A DNA stretch of 64,000 bases from Marinomonas phaeophyticola (GCF_026966905.1 NZ_JAPUBN010000010.1:186001-250000); one strand, 5' to 3'. Counted from the first letter of the stretch, positions 47,247-57,662 are shown. Numbers and translations: made by a program. Notes: generated by a model from the sequence alone, not told the origin.

Positions 47247-47468
47247 ATGCTTACTTCTGTGACAAAAAAATACCATAAAGTACTTCGAGAAAAAGCCATA
47301 TCGAGAGCCAAAACTCGTATTGTACTGGCAGGTAGAAAAGCGGAGGAGATGAATGAAGAAGATCTTGAGGTGGTCGTGCAAGAAGAAGAGCAAAAGATAA
47401 AGTCAGAAGTGAAAGAGAAAGGACTCTTAGCGGTTTTAGCTTTATTGGGTATCAGCTTGTTCGGCTAA
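47247..47468 (+). CDS. Small hypothetical protein with charged coil and hydrophobic C-terminus
   Basis: This 73-residue protein has a basic N-terminus, an acidic helical middle (EEMNEEDLEVVVQEEEQKIK) and a hydrophobic tail (GLLAVLALLGISLFG), as in a tail-anchored membrane protein. GAGAC precedes the ATG. It ends 3 bp before the next gene. I know no family for it. Confidence 0.65.
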   Translation: MLTSVTKKYHKVLREKAISRAKTRIVLAGRKAEEMNEEDLEVVVQEEEQKIKSEVKEKGLLAVLALLGISLFG

Positions 47469-47471
47469 CTT

Positions 47472-47909
47472 ATGATGAATCAACTTTTTCGACTCACATT
47501 TATTACCTTCATCTGGAAAAAGTATAAGCGGGTGATTCTTTCCTTGCTAGTATTGGTCACGTGTCTTTGGATGGTGGAACAAATTCATCAAGATTATATT
47601 CAATACAGTCAGCTTAATAATGATACTAGTTACCTTGCTGCATCCTTTATTTTAAAATGGATTGTTTTTGCTTGCGCAGCGATTTTGTTTATCATTACGA
47701 ATATTTTTTTCCAATCAAAAAAAACATCAAGGCAAAAGCCACCGGCAAGTAATACTGTTAAAAAATCCTTTATATTTCGTTCTACTGTGGACAAAAAAGA
47801 GCCCGTTACACGATTAAAGGATGATCCATTTGATGCTATTCGCCATAAACCTCAGCTACGGTCCAAGGCTGATGTCATGTTAGAGAAATCTCAAAAGGAA
47901 AGAAATTAA
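47472..47909 (+). CDS. Hypothetical two-helix membrane protein
   Basis: This 145-residue protein has two transmembrane helices (about 20-39 and 58-82) and a basic cytoplasmic tail. It starts 3 bp after the small preceding gene and is probably cotranscribed with it. I cannot name a function. The start may be the second methionine (47475). Confidence 0.65.
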   Translation: MMNQLFRLTFITFIWKKYKRVILSLLVLVTCLWMVEQIHQDYIQYSQLNNDTSYLAASFILKWIVFACAAILFIITNIFFQSKKTSRQKPPASNTVKKSFIFRSTVDKKEPVTRLKDDPFDAIRHKPQLRSKADVMLEKSQKERN

Positions 47910-47974
47910 GTGTTTACGGCACTCTTTAGCAACGCCTAGGTAGATTATTCGGGTAGCTAAAGAGCCGTAGCCTA

Positions 47975-48583
47975 TTAACCTATAGCGGATGCTTTTATGT
48001 AGGCAACTCGCTTTTGGATTTTATCTAAATACGCTAGAGTATGTGTTTTTTCTGCTAAAACACCAATACTAGCGGCTATCTCGAGTGAAATGGTCATCAT
48101 AATGTCAGCCGCAGTAAATGCTTCACCAGCAAAGTAAGGCTGTTTACTTAGTGTATTTTCAATATAAGAAAAATCAACACCAATCTCTTTATTGATATAA
48201 GCGTCCATTGGTTTTTGACCATCACGTTGTTCCATACTCATAAACAATTTGGTAATAAGAGGAAGACTTAAGGAACCTTCTGCAAAGTGAGACCATTCCA
48301 AGTAACGGTAATAGGCTGGGGTGTTTTTAGCGGGTCTTAGTCTTTGCTTTTGATCCTGATCAAGGATGTACTCCATAATACTGCTTGATTCGCATAAAAT
48401 CGTATCGCCATCGACGATTATAGGTGCTTTTCCTAAAGGATGGATGTCTTTTAAGCTTTGAGGTGCAAGATTCGTTTGGCTGTCTCGAGTGTGTTTTATT
48501 AAGTTATAGGGTGTATTTAGTTCTTCAAATAGCCATGTTACTCGCTTTGATCGAGAGCGAGTTAAGTGGTGTAATGTAATCAT
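47975..48583 (-). CDS. Glutathione S-transferase family protein
   Basis: This 202-residue protein starts MITLHHLTRSRSKRVTWLFEELNTPYNLI and carries GKAPIIVDGDTILCESSSIMEYILDQ with the glutathione-binding ESS turn, then a helical C-terminal domain. It is a diverged paralogue of the GST at 18692-19357. It converges with the membrane-protein gene; an imperfect hairpin lies between. The substrate is unknown. Confidence 0.88.
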   Translation of the reverse strand: MITLHHLTRSRSKRVTWLFEELNTPYNLIKHTRDSQTNLAPQSLKDIHPLGKAPIIVDGDTILCESSSIMEYILDQDQKQRLRPAKNTPAYYRYLEWSHFAEGSLSLPLITKLFMSMEQRDGQKPMDAYINKEIGVDFSYIENTLSKQPYFAGEAFTAADIMMTISLEIAASIGVLAEKTHTLAYLDKIQKRVAYIKASAIG

Positions 48584-48673
48584 TTTAGAATCCTTATTGG
48601 TTACTTGTTTTATCTTTTAAACTTGCTGCATGATAAGGCAAAATAGCAACGAAGAATAATAGGAAGTCGTCTC

Positions 48674-49984
48674 TTGTTTAAATTAAACAGTGCGTTATTA
48701 ATGGGTGTCATGATGAATACCACTTTATGGGCAAATCCGATAGATCAAATTAGACCTGATGCTCCCGAGTTGGCCACCTACGGAACATATCCTATTGGTG
48801 TAAGGACATTAGAGGTTACCCATACAAACCAGTTGGATATACTGGCTTTAAACGATAGTGGTGAGCAACGATATTATGATCGTCCCTTGACTTTAGAAGT
48901 GTGGTACCCAACAGATCATCAAGCTAATGCCAGAGGAAGATATGAACATGTTTATCTCAGAGATGGCAAAACTCAGGTAACTTTAACTGGTAAAGCTCAG
49001 AGAAATGTTGAGCCAGCAGACACTGAAACCGCTTTTCCACTCATTATTATTTCTCATGGCTACCCTGGAAATCGATTCTTATTGAGCCACCTAGGCGAAA
49101 ATCTAGCGTCTAAAGGCTATGTTGTTGTTTCGATCGATCATACTGATAGCACTTATCATGATAAAAGTGCATTCGCTAGTACTTTGGTAAATAGGCCGCT
49201 AGACCAAATGTTTGTGCTAAATAAGATGGATAAGTTATCTAAGAAAGCGGGGCATTTTTTAGAAGGTTTGGTCGATGCTAACCAAACAGGTCTAATTGGC
49301 TATTCGATGGGGGCTTATGGCGCTGTAATTTCTGCTGGCGCGGGAGTTACGCAAAAAAGTATCGACTATTCTTGGGGCGCCCCTCAAAACGCATTATCTA
49401 TTCATAAGTCGGGAAGTGAATCCCATCAACGCTTAATGGACCCTAGATTAAAAGCTGTTATTGCGTTTGCACCTTGGGGGAAAAATTATGAATTTTGGGA
49501 CAATAAATCACTTGCAGGAATATCGATACCAGTGATGTTTGTTGCGGGTTCGGACGATGATGTTTCTGGCTATGAGAACGGCGTAAAATCGATTTATGAG
49601 GGCAGTGTTAATACAGATCGTTATTTATTGACTTACCATTTTGCTAATCATAATGCCGGTGCTCCGATGCCGGCTCCTCAAGAGTCGTGGGAATACAATA
49701 AAGAGCTAGGTTTTGCTCCATTCGAACATTATGCAGATGCAGTATGGGACTCTGTGCGAATGAATAACATTGCTCAACATTTCTCAACGGCCTTTATGGA
49801 TGTGTATCTAAAGCAGAAAATAGATAAACTGGAGTACCTAAATCTTGTGCCAAATTCGGTTGATGGCACTCATCATTTAGATGACAAACAACAACCTCTG
49901 GAAAACCATACTTATTGGAAGGGCTTCCCAGCCAGATCCGCAAAAGGATTAAGTTTAAATTTCCAAAAAGGCGCAGAGAATTAG
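48674..49984 (+). CDS. Exported alpha/beta hydrolase (PAF-acetylhydrolase/dienelactone hydrolase-like)
   Basis: This 436-residue protein has the nucleophile elbow GLIGYSMGAYGA (GYSMG) and an upstream oxyanion region IISHGYPGNRFLLSHLGENLASKGYVVVSIDHTDSTY. VMFVAGSDDDVSGYENG likely carries the acid and FANHNAG the histidine. The TTG start at 48674 is preceded by AGGAAG at 7 bases and gives a signal peptide (to about LWA), so the enzyme should be periplasmic. The acyl substrate is unknown. Confidence 0.85.
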   Translation: MFKLNSALLMGVMMNTTLWANPIDQIRPDAPELATYGTYPIGVRTLEVTHTNQLDILALNDSGEQRYYDRPLTLEVWYPTDHQANARGRYEHVYLRDGKTQVTLTGKAQRNVEPADTETAFPLIIISHGYPGNRFLLSHLGENLASKGYVVVSIDHTDSTYHDKSAFASTLVNRPLDQMFVLNKMDKLSKKAGHFLEGLVDANQTGLIGYSMGAYGAVISAGAGVTQKSIDYSWGAPQNALSIHKSGSESHQRLMDPRLKAVIAFAPWGKNYEFWDNKSLAGISIPVMFVAGSDDDVSGYENGVKSIYEGSVNTDRYLLTYHFANHNAGAPMPAPQESWEYNKELGFAPFEHYADAVWDSVRMNNIAQHFSTAFMDVYLKQKIDKLEYLNLVPNSVDGTHHLDDKQQPLENHTYWKGFPARSAKGLSLNFQKGAEN

Positions 49985-50128
49985 GATGCGAATCTTTACA
50001 ATGTAATCCCACATTATCTTTAGTAAAGCGTTAAAATAAAGTCTTATTTTTTTAGAAGTTTTCAGATGATATATGAGGTTGATTTTTGAATTACCTGATT
50101 CTTGTAACTGGTTGGAGTGCTGTGGTCG

Positions 50129-52736
50129 ATGAATATAATGCTACAAAGTTTATTAGAAAAGTATTCTCTGCCTAAGAATATCATCGAACAGGACGCTTTT
50201 ATTAACGAGGTTCATGCTTATATCGAAGAAGTATCTAAGCAGAACGCACTTTTACAGAATTATATTGATTTAACAACGGTCGAGTTGGTCCAACGATACG
50301 AAAATTTAGAGTTAAGCAATCATTTATTTGAAGCGACTTTTAATGCCGCACGTGATGCAATGCTTGTGACTGAAATGGGGAGTGATACCTTTCGGTTTAA
50401 CGATGAGTTTAAAAGATTATGGCATTTATCTGATGAACTGAATGGTGAAATTGATCGGCAAACCTGTGTACGTCATATTTTGGATCAGGTACTAGACCCT
50501 GAAACATTAGAGGCAACCATACTGAATGACATGAAGACATTTCATAACCGTTCAGACGTTCTTCAATTAAAGGATGGTCGCCTGTTTGAATATGAAAGTA
50601 GAACTCGCTTTTATCAAGGAGAAAAAATTGGTCGCTTGTATTGCATTAATGATATTACTCAATTAGTTAATGATAAGCGTGTTTTGGAAAAATCTCAAAA
50701 CGACTTGATTCAAGCGCATAAATTGTCACGTATGGGGTCGTGGTCGTTAGACTTATCAACTCGGAAAATTGTATTGTCAAAAAGTTTGCTGTTATTACTG
50801 GATTTACCTGATGGTGAGCAATACTGGAGTCTTGAACAATACTTATCCTGTATTCCTGAACATGAAAGGGAGAGGGTATTTAATTCAATTGCAAATTTGT
50901 TGTCTTATAAGAGTGTGTTCCAAATTGAACACAGGTTTATAACTCCACAGGGAAAGGAATTTTATATTAATGTTCAAGGTGGGTATGAAAAAAATTCATA
51001 ATATGCCTCCTAGATTACTCGGGTTAGTAAAAGATATTACGAAAGATAAGGACTCTCTAAACCGAATTAAATTGTCTACCCAGTTTTTCCATTCCTCTTT
51101 TCAAGGGAATGTCTTGATGGATAAAGATCACAATGTGATTAACTTTAATAAGGTAGCGGCTGAAATATTTGATCTTAATGTGGATGACTTTAAGAATGCC
51201 GCTCGTGACCGTTTTGCATTGTTGAGAGCTAAAGGATTAACAAACCGTCAAATTTGGAAAGAAGTTCACAAGCATCAAAAATGGGCTGGAGAAGTCTCTT
51301 TTATCGATGAAGGTTTACAAGGGAAAATTCTATGGCTATCCCTTGAAGCTTATTTCGATGATGATGATATGTTGACAAATTACCTTGTTATTTTTAGTGA
51401 CATATCTGAAGCGAAAAAGGCTCAGAAACAGTTAAAACAACTTGCCTATTATGATTCTCAAACCTTGTTACCAAATAGAGCTAGGTTTGAAGAATATTTA
51501 ATCGAAAAGCTAGACTCATCTAAGAAAAACACAGGACCTATCGCTTTAATCTATCTCGACCTTGATCGTTTTAAATATGTGAACGACTCATTAGGTCATC
51601 ATGTTGGTGATGAACTGCTAGCGAATGTTGCCGATAGATTGATGTATGAAACACAAAATCAATGTATGGTTGCGCGCCAAGGTGGCGATGAATTTGTTAT
51701 TGTTCTAGAAGGTATTGATTCTCACCAAGTTGTTGAGCAAGTCGCTCAAAGAATTATTGATTCATTATCTCAACCCTTTGATCTGCAGGGACATCAAATT
51801 TTTGTCGGTGCCAGTATGGGGATTGTCAATCTACCGGATCATGCAGAAGATTGTGTGACGGCAATGAAGTATGCCGATATCGCTTTATATAAAGCAAAAA
51901 ATGCCGGTAAAGGGTGCTATCGTTTTTGGAATGATGATTTTTTGAAAGAATCTACCCCCGATCGAATGATGATTGAGTCATTACTACGAGAAGGGATACG
52001 ACAGAATCAATTAGTATTGCATTATCAACCAATAGTTGAGGCTAGTACAGGTAAAATTCGTAGTTTGGAGGCTCTAGTTCGTTGGAATCACCCAGTAAAA
52101 GGCATGATCCCTCCTGATGACTTTATTCCTATAGCAGAAGAAACCAGTTTGATTTTACAGCTTGATGAATGGGTTATTCATGAGGTTGTAAGGCAACAAA
52201 GTGAATGGAAACGGCAGGGTATTAACTTGTGTCCTGTCTCAATCAATATATCGGCTTCTCATATTAGCCTGCCTAGCTTGTTACATACATTTGAAACATT
52301 AGTTAAAGGCAAGCCCTACTTAGCAAATTTTTTACAAGTTGAAGTAACTGAGACTGCGATGATGATGGACCCTGATAACGCCACATTAATTTTAAATCAA
52401 TTATTTAATATTGGGGTATCGTCTTCTATCGATGATTTTGGCTCTGGCTATACTTCTTTAGGGTATTTGAAAAAACTGAATGCCGATGTACTGAAAATCG
52501 ATAGGTCATTCATTGATGGTATTACCACAGACAGTTTTGATCATGATGTTGCCAAAGCGATTATTGCTTTAGCGGTTAGTATGTCGATGAAAGTTGTGGC
52601 TGAAGGTGTTGAGAATAAAGAGCAATGGAAAATGCTAAAAGAATTCGGCTGTGATTATTTACAAGGCTATTATTTTCATCGACCTATGAGTAGCGATAAG
52701 GTTTACGAATTACTTGAAAGGCATGAGAGCGTATAG
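50129..52736 (+). pseudogene. PAS-GGDEF-EAL cyclic-di-GMP signalling protein, split by one frameshift
   Basis: Frames 50129-51001 and 50970-52736 make one protein of about 870 residues. It has an N-terminal coiled segment and several PAS-like domains (about 60-170, 190-300 and 305-410), then GGDEF with intact RQGGDEF and EAL with SLEALVRWNHP and DDFGSGYTSLGYL. The frame changes in the A run 50988-50994. Removing one A or adding two restores the join (YEKIHNMPPRLLGLV with one removed). This is the only break needing an extra base or a double loss. I place the start at ATG 50129; a GTG at 50117 is in frame. Both catalytic motifs look active. Confidence 0.85.
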
Positions 52737-52743
52737 GGAATGG

Positions 52744-52787
52744 CAAGATAGAAGCAAATGAATACTGGCTTCTATCTTGGGCTTTTT
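52744..52787 (+). terminator. Rho-independent terminator after the GGDEF-EAL gene
   Basis: CAAGATAGAAGC (52744-52755) and its exact complement (52768-52779) enclose a 12-base loop, followed by GGCTTTTT. The converging DHH gene ends 22 bp further, so it may act for both. Confidence 0.85.
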
Positions 52788-52808
52788 ATAGAAGAGAAAA
52801 ACCTAGAA

Positions 52809-53741
52809 CTATCCGTCAGCGTTGATTTTTTTGATGAGTTCGGCCAACACAACTTCAGCCTGCTCATTTTCTACCTGACACGTGCCAGCATTCAAATGAC
52901 CACCGCCATTGTATTGCAAGCAAAGCTCCCCAACGTTTGTTTTCGATGACCGGTTTAATATCGACTTACCAATAGCATAGACGGTATTTTGCTGTTTTAA
53001 CCCCCACATTTTATGAATAGAAATGTTGCAATCAGGGAACATCGCATAAATGACAAATCGATTGGTCGCATAAATAATATCTTCATGCGTTAGGTCTAAG
53101 ACAACAAGGTTTTTATGTTGTGTTGCACAGCGTCTAATTTGTTCTTTAGCTAGTGCATTATGCTGATCATAAAGTTCAACACGTTCAACTACGTCGTCTA
53201 ATTGTAAAATGTCATCAATACTCATGTCTTTACAGCAATCAATGAGCTGCATCATTAACTGGTAATTTGACACATTAAACTCTCTAAATCGGCCAAGACC
53301 TGTACGGGCATCCATAATAAAGTTCATGAGGACCCATCCAGTAGGGTTTAACACTTCATCCTCAGAGAATTGTGCTGCATCCCCTTTATCGACAGCATCC
53401 ATCATTTCCACTGAAATGCCTGGGAACTTCTCTACGCCACCATAGTAGTCGTAAACTACTCTAGCCGCAGACGGGGCGTTAGAGTCTATAATATGATTAG
53501 CAATGTTCTTATTGTTGCGAACGGTTTCACTTAAATGGTGATCAAATGCAATGTGACAACCTTCAACATAAGGAAGGTTTGTAGTGATATCGTTAGCCGT
53601 AATGTCAACTTTACCATCTTGCATATCTTTGGGGTGAACAAATAGGATGTCATCGATCATATTTAGATCTTTCAAAAGGACAGCGCACACAAGGCCATCA
53701 AAATCACTTCTTGTTACTAATCGGAACTTAGAGTTAGTCAT
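52809..53741 (-). CDS. DHH family phosphoesterase
   Basis: This 310-residue protein has the DHH motifs LVTRSDFDGLVCAVLL (motif I), FDHHLSE (the DHH metal ligands) and a C-terminal region ending GGGHLNAGTCQV, like the DHHA1 GGGH motif. Members are exopolyphosphatases, RecJ-like nucleases or oligoribonucleases (NrnA); the short length fits the non-RecJ group. The substrate is unknown. Confidence 0.85.
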   Translation of the reverse strand: MTNSKFRLVTRSDFDGLVCAVLLKDLNMIDDILFVHPKDMQDGKVDITANDITTNLPYVEGCHIAFDHHLSETVRNNKNIANHIIDSNAPSAARVVYDYYGGVEKFPGISVEMMDAVDKGDAAQFSEDEVLNPTGWVLMNFIMDARTGLGRFREFNVSNYQLMMQLIDCCKDMSIDDILQLDDVVERVELYDQHNALAKEQIRRCATQHKNLVVLDLTHEDIIYATNRFVIYAMFPDCNISIHKMWGLKQQNTVYAIGKSILNRSSKTNVGELCLQYNGGGHLNAGTCQVENEQAEVVLAELIKKINADG

Positions 53742-53796
53742 AGGTTTTCCAATATTTAATTTATTATCTTGCTGAATAGTGTATCAATTTTTCGAG

Positions 53797-56418
53797 TTAC
53801 GAGTTGCTATCAAAGATAAAATTTTGTAAGAATTTCAAATTTTTTGACCAGAGTTTATAACCTCGCGCGTTTAGGTGAAGTAAATCATCTTCAAATAAGT
53901 TCGTTTTAATCTTTCCATCGTCATCCAATAATAGTGAGAATAAATCCACATACTGAGTATTTGGCCTTGTTTTCGCTAAGCGCTTTAGACTCTCATTCGT
54001 GTTAACGATCGTGTCGTACTGTTGGGATCTGGAAGGGCTAGGCTTGATGCTAATGATGGTCACAGGTATGTGAGGTAAATGAGAGTCTACTTTTTGTAGT
54101 AGCTCTATATATAGCTCAAGAACTCGATTACTGCTATGTAAATTACCTATGTCGTTGTCACCGGCATATAAAACTAAAGATCGTGGCTTTTGAGGTAACA
54201 CAATCCGTTCAAAATAATAAACACAAGATTCTAGTGTGGCGGCTGAAAAGCCTAAATTGATTATATCGTTACGGCCTAATTGCGATGTAAGCTCAGGCCA
54301 GTTACGAATGGTAGTAGAACCATAAAATGCAACTGGGTTATCTTCATAAGGCTTCTGAGCCAATCTGAACTCAAGTTCACGGACATCTGACTCAAATTCA
54401 ACCTCAAGTTGGTTAAGCTTTTTGACATTAGAGCGGTATCCTTCTTGATAACTTAAATCTGGAGTCGCACTAATTGCTTCAGCTAATTGAATGGCTTCTT
54501 CAACATAGCCTCTAAAAGTGGATTGGTATTCCTTTACAAAAGCGGCAACTTCTTCAACATTGCTAATGTCCACCTTACTTGACAATTTAAACGCAGGTTT
54601 AATGACAACAGAGTAAACTGTATGGTCAACTCGTTTGTCGAAATTTGCAACGGCAATAGGAACTATCCAAGGTTCTTCGGCTCCCATTGATGCGGCAAGA
54701 TTAAATATAGGTGTCCGCATTAATCCGGGGGACTCATCAGTACTAAAGCCTGTGCCTTCTGGAGCAATTAACAATGGTGTATTTGATTTTAATGCGGCTT
54801 GACCCGCTTGGATAAAGAGTTGATTTAATTCTTCATCAGAGCTAAGTGATTCCCACGAGTTAACAAATAAGTTACCAAATCGCTTATAATAATCATCACG
54901 CCAATACTCATCTTTTTGACTTCTTCTCACTACTCGGATACCTGAAACACCATATTGTTTATCAATAATCATGCTGCTAATAAATTGAGCATCAATAGGA
55001 AATTGAAAACCGTTAGGTAAGCAAGTGCTCGCAGAATGGTTTAAATGATTATATATAAATAAACTTCCTGGCTTTTTAGGGAGATTTTCAAGGCCTTTAA
55101 TGACATAAGGCACTTGTTGAAAAGCTTGATCAAAGAGGGAAACACTTTTTCTACGTACGTCCGTTGCGGGCGTATCGCTTGGTAATTGCGTAATATCGTC
55201 ATAGGTTCTTTGTAGATGCCTGTAAAAGCCATTCTCCCTTTGTACATCTCTTAGTATGTCTAAGCACATTCCAGATATAGTACGCTCGAGAGTATTTCCA
55301 AAGTGAAGGCTTTTATACAGCAACCCAAAGGCTTCATCCGTAGTGACAGGGCTTTTTAGTAGTTTGCCAATCTTATAAAGAGGTGAAGTGACGGGAAGTA
55401 AAGCGGCATTTTGCTCAACCACATTGGTAACGGAGAACACTTCATTATTAGACGCTTGGGATAGATAACGCATACGAGCAGCGAGTAGATGCGTTCCTAC
55501 TAGCCATATTAGACGATACCAATACTTTAAATTGAGTGCTTGATCAGATAATAGAATTTTTCGAATGTGTTCTCTGGAAATGTAGAGAATGGTGCTGTCT
55601 CTAGAGGCAATCATAGAGGTTCTATTAAGAATATCTTCATCCGTGGTACACCAACCTAAAAGCGCACTTTTACGGGAAATAGTTCGAGTCGTGATGATCT
55701 CGCCTGTTTCAGTCTGATATCGAACGATCACTTTCCCATTTAACAGTACATAGAGTCCGTCGGCATATTGGTTCTGTTGACTTATTATATCGCCTTGATG
55801 AACTAACAATTGTAATGATGATTTAGCAAAGCGATGAATGTTAGTTTCTGTAAATCCTTCGAAAAAAGGTGACGCTGCTAGTACTTCTTGTGCTTTAAGG
55901 AGGTTATGGCTTGACACGCCTTCTTTATTAAAAGGACGTGTTTCATCAAAAGCCAAAGACTCATTTGAGAAGAAGGGTTTGGTTTTGTTCTGAATATCGG
56001 CCAAAACAGATAAACAAGTTTGGTAAACAAAATGTAAAAAGTGGTTGCCAAACTCAAGCTCTTCATCAAGCAATGTTTTTAATTCAAGTATCGGCAAAGA
56101 AATCAAAGTTGTGTTTTCTAAAGTCGTAAAGGTAGTTGCATAACGAGAAGGGTAACGTAATGCTGACCATCCAATAGGTGTATAAATCTCACTGATAGTA
56201 CCTACTTCGTGTTCCTCGCTTGTTTCTTTAGACGGGATGGAAATAGAAAGTTTACCTTCAATTAAAAAATACAGAGTATTACCTGGGTCAAAATGCTTTA
56301 TAAGAACATTGTTTTGAGTAAGTGTGACCAGTCTTGCCATCGAAGTAATGCTTTCGATAATGGATTCGGACGCATTTTCTAAAAATGGCAACTGTCTAAC
56401 GGTGTTTGCAACATCCAT
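53797..56418 (-). CDS. Multidomain protein: two cNMP-binding domains, PlsC-like acyltransferase and SGNH hydrolase
   Basis: This 873-residue protein begins with a Crp-type cyclic-nucleotide-binding domain (about 15-135) and a second one (about 180-300). Then come a helical segment, a PlsC/acylglycerophosphate-acyltransferase-like domain (about 430-640, with NHLNHSAS, RVVRRSQKDEYW and APEGTGFSTDESPGLM), and a C-terminal SGNH/GDSL hydrolase (about 690-865, FYGSTTIRNW, NLGFSAATL, LYAGDNDIGN and DDLLHLNARGY). In the acyltransferase the usual HX4D aspartate is serine or alanine. The plan suggests nucleotide-controlled phospholipid or acyl-ester remodelling. No signal peptide is seen. The neighbours give no further clue. 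Confidence 0.85.
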   Translation of the reverse strand: MDVANTVRQLPFLENASESIIESITSMARLVTLTQNNVLIKHFDPGNTLYFLIEGKLSISIPSKETSEEHEVGTISEIYTPIGWSALRYPSRYATTFTTLENTTLISLPILELKTLLDEELEFGNHFLHFVYQTCLSVLADIQNKTKPFFSNESLAFDETRPFNKEGVSSHNLLKAQEVLAASPFFEGFTETNIHRFAKSSLQLLVHQGDIISQQNQYADGLYVLLNGKVIVRYQTETGEIITTRTISRKSALLGWCTTDEDILNRTSMIASRDSTILYISREHIRKILLSDQALNLKYWYRLIWLVGTHLLAARMRYLSQASNNEVFSVTNVVEQNAALLPVTSPLYKIGKLLKSPVTTDEAFGLLYKSLHFGNTLERTISGMCLDILRDVQRENGFYRHLQRTYDDITQLPSDTPATDVRRKSVSLFDQAFQQVPYVIKGLENLPKKPGSLFIYNHLNHSASTCLPNGFQFPIDAQFISSMIIDKQYGVSGIRVVRRSQKDEYWRDDYYKRFGNLFVNSWESLSSDEELNQLFIQAGQAALKSNTPLLIAPEGTGFSTDESPGLMRTPIFNLAASMGAEEPWIVPIAVANFDKRVDHTVYSVVIKPAFKLSSKVDISNVEEVAAFVKEYQSTFRGYVEEAIQLAEAISATPDLSYQEGYRSNVKKLNQLEVEFESDVRELEFRLAQKPYEDNPVAFYGSTTIRNWPELTSQLGRNDIINLGFSAATLESCVYYFERIVLPQKPRSLVLYAGDNDIGNLHSSNRVLELYIELLQKVDSHLPHIPVTIISIKPSPSRSQQYDTIVNTNESLKRLAKTRPNTQYVDLFSLLLDDDGKIKTNLFEDDLLHLNARGYKLWSKNLKFLQNFIFDSNS

Positions 56419-56437
56419 AGAGATTCCTTAGTAATAA

Positions 56438-57046
56438 TTAAGATGGTCGTTTAATTGTGATTTTGCCACCGAATGCCGCAAAGTCATTGCCGCCAAGTCT
56501 TCCTAACGGCTTAATATTCGTGCTGTCTACAAAAGTATGATTGCCTTCCTGCGATATCGCTTCATTCTCTACATACATACTTAAAATTTCGAGATAAACG
56601 GCATCAAATGATGAGTTTCCCACCGGGTGGATATCATAAAGACGACAGTGTAGCGCAATTTTTGCTTCAGATACCCGAGGTAGTGTTTCTGTAAACGGGT
56701 CTAAGTTGAGGCCACATTGAGTAATTTCTGACTCTCCATAAGCGAAAGACGAGGCGCTCATGTTGACGGCTTCAGCTAATTCTTCTGAAGGAATATGCAA
56801 AACGCATTCCTTCTCTCGAAGAAGGTTTACTTTAGTATCTTTGCCGAGTATTGCCGATTTATTACCAATAGAGACAACCAGTAGTGCTGGGTCTGAACCA
56901 AGGGCGTTGAAATAAGAAAAAGGGGCTAAATTAAGATTGCCGGAATCATTTTTGGTCAAAATCCATGCAATAGGCCTTGGCATAACCGTTTGAGTGATTA
57001 AGTGATATCGTTGATTTGCGGTTAGGTCGTCAAAGTTAAAAAACAT
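56438..57046 (-). CDS. Flavin reductase-like domain protein (FMN-binding split barrel)
   Basis: This 202-residue protein has the family signature MPRPIAWILTKNDSGNLNLAPFSYFNALGSDPALLVVSIG and the later IPSEELAEAVNMSASSFAYGESE, which bind FMN. It probably reduces or isomerises a flavin-bound substrate. It lies 19 bp upstream of the fusion gene on the same strand, so cotranscription is likely. A long AT-rich region precedes it. Confidence 0.88.
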   Translation of the reverse strand: MFFNFDDLTANQRYHLITQTVMPRPIAWILTKNDSGNLNLAPFSYFNALGSDPALLVVSIGNKSAILGKDTKVNLLREKECVLHIPSEELAEAVNMSASSFAYGESEITQCGLNLDPFTETLPRVSEAKIALHCRLYDIHPVGNSSFDAVYLEILSMYVENEAISQEGNHTFVDSTNIKPLGRLGGNDFAAFGGKITIKRPS

Positions 57047-57431
57047 ATCGTTAATCCAAGTATTCGTCTGTAAATCTAAGTTCGATTACTATTCTTTATC
57101 TTAATAAAAAGATCAATGGTTACTGAGGTATTAATTGTTATTACCTGAAAAGCGTAAATAAACGTTAAACTTATATTTTGAATAAATGCACTACAATGGG
57201 GTAAGTAATTATAGGTCAATTAGTTATGACCCATATTAGGGCCCTCTACTCGTATTTTCAAAAAACTACCTGAGTAAATCTATTTCTGTACTCAATCTAT
57301 AAAGTGGCTTGTGTAAAAGCAAAAGAGAGCAAACGTCAAATGATTGTGGTGTACCCTCTGTGTTGTTTTTAATAGAATTTGATATATAGACCAAAGTATT
57401 TTTTTATCGCAATGGCTTTGGGGACATTATA
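57047..57431. other. Non-coding interval between divergent genes
   Basis: In 385 AT-rich bases I see no gene, RNA or convincing dyad. It should hold the promoters of the flavin-reductase-like gene and of the old prkA gene. Confidence 0.4.
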
Positions 57432-57662
57432 ATGAGTATATTTGATCATCTCCATTCTCGCTATGATGCTCAAAGAAAAGAGGACATAACACTCGACGAG
57501 TATTTAACGTTTAGTGAATCCGATCCTGAGGCCTACGTTTCTTCGGCTGAAAGGTTATTGAAGTCCATAGGAAAGCCCATTTTAATCGATACGTCTAAAT
57601 ATTCTAGAATGAATCGAACTTTTTCGAGTAAAGTCAGTAAACTGTACCTAGTCTTTAAGTGA
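57432..57662 (+). pseudogene. prkA: 5' remnant of prkA (serine protein kinase PrkA/YeaG)
   Basis: The 76-residue ORF (MSIFDHLHSRYDAQRKEDITLDEY...) matches the first part of PrkA, a kinase of about 640 residues, through AERLLKSIGKPILIDTSKYSRMNRTFSSKV, then meets a stop after YLVFK. None of the AAA or kinase domain is present. The next 100 bases in another frame read EALRHFHRLREERFNDRLEVVYYSQQ and end, perhaps the tail of a second gene joined by deletion; I could not identify it. The promoter and ribosome-binding site may remain active. Confidence 0.8.

Noticed and set aside
47910..47974. Hairpin between the convergent membrane-protein and GST genes
   Set aside because: The stem (CTCTTTAGC with a two-base bulge to TACGG) has a 25-base loop and no T run, too weak to call a terminator.
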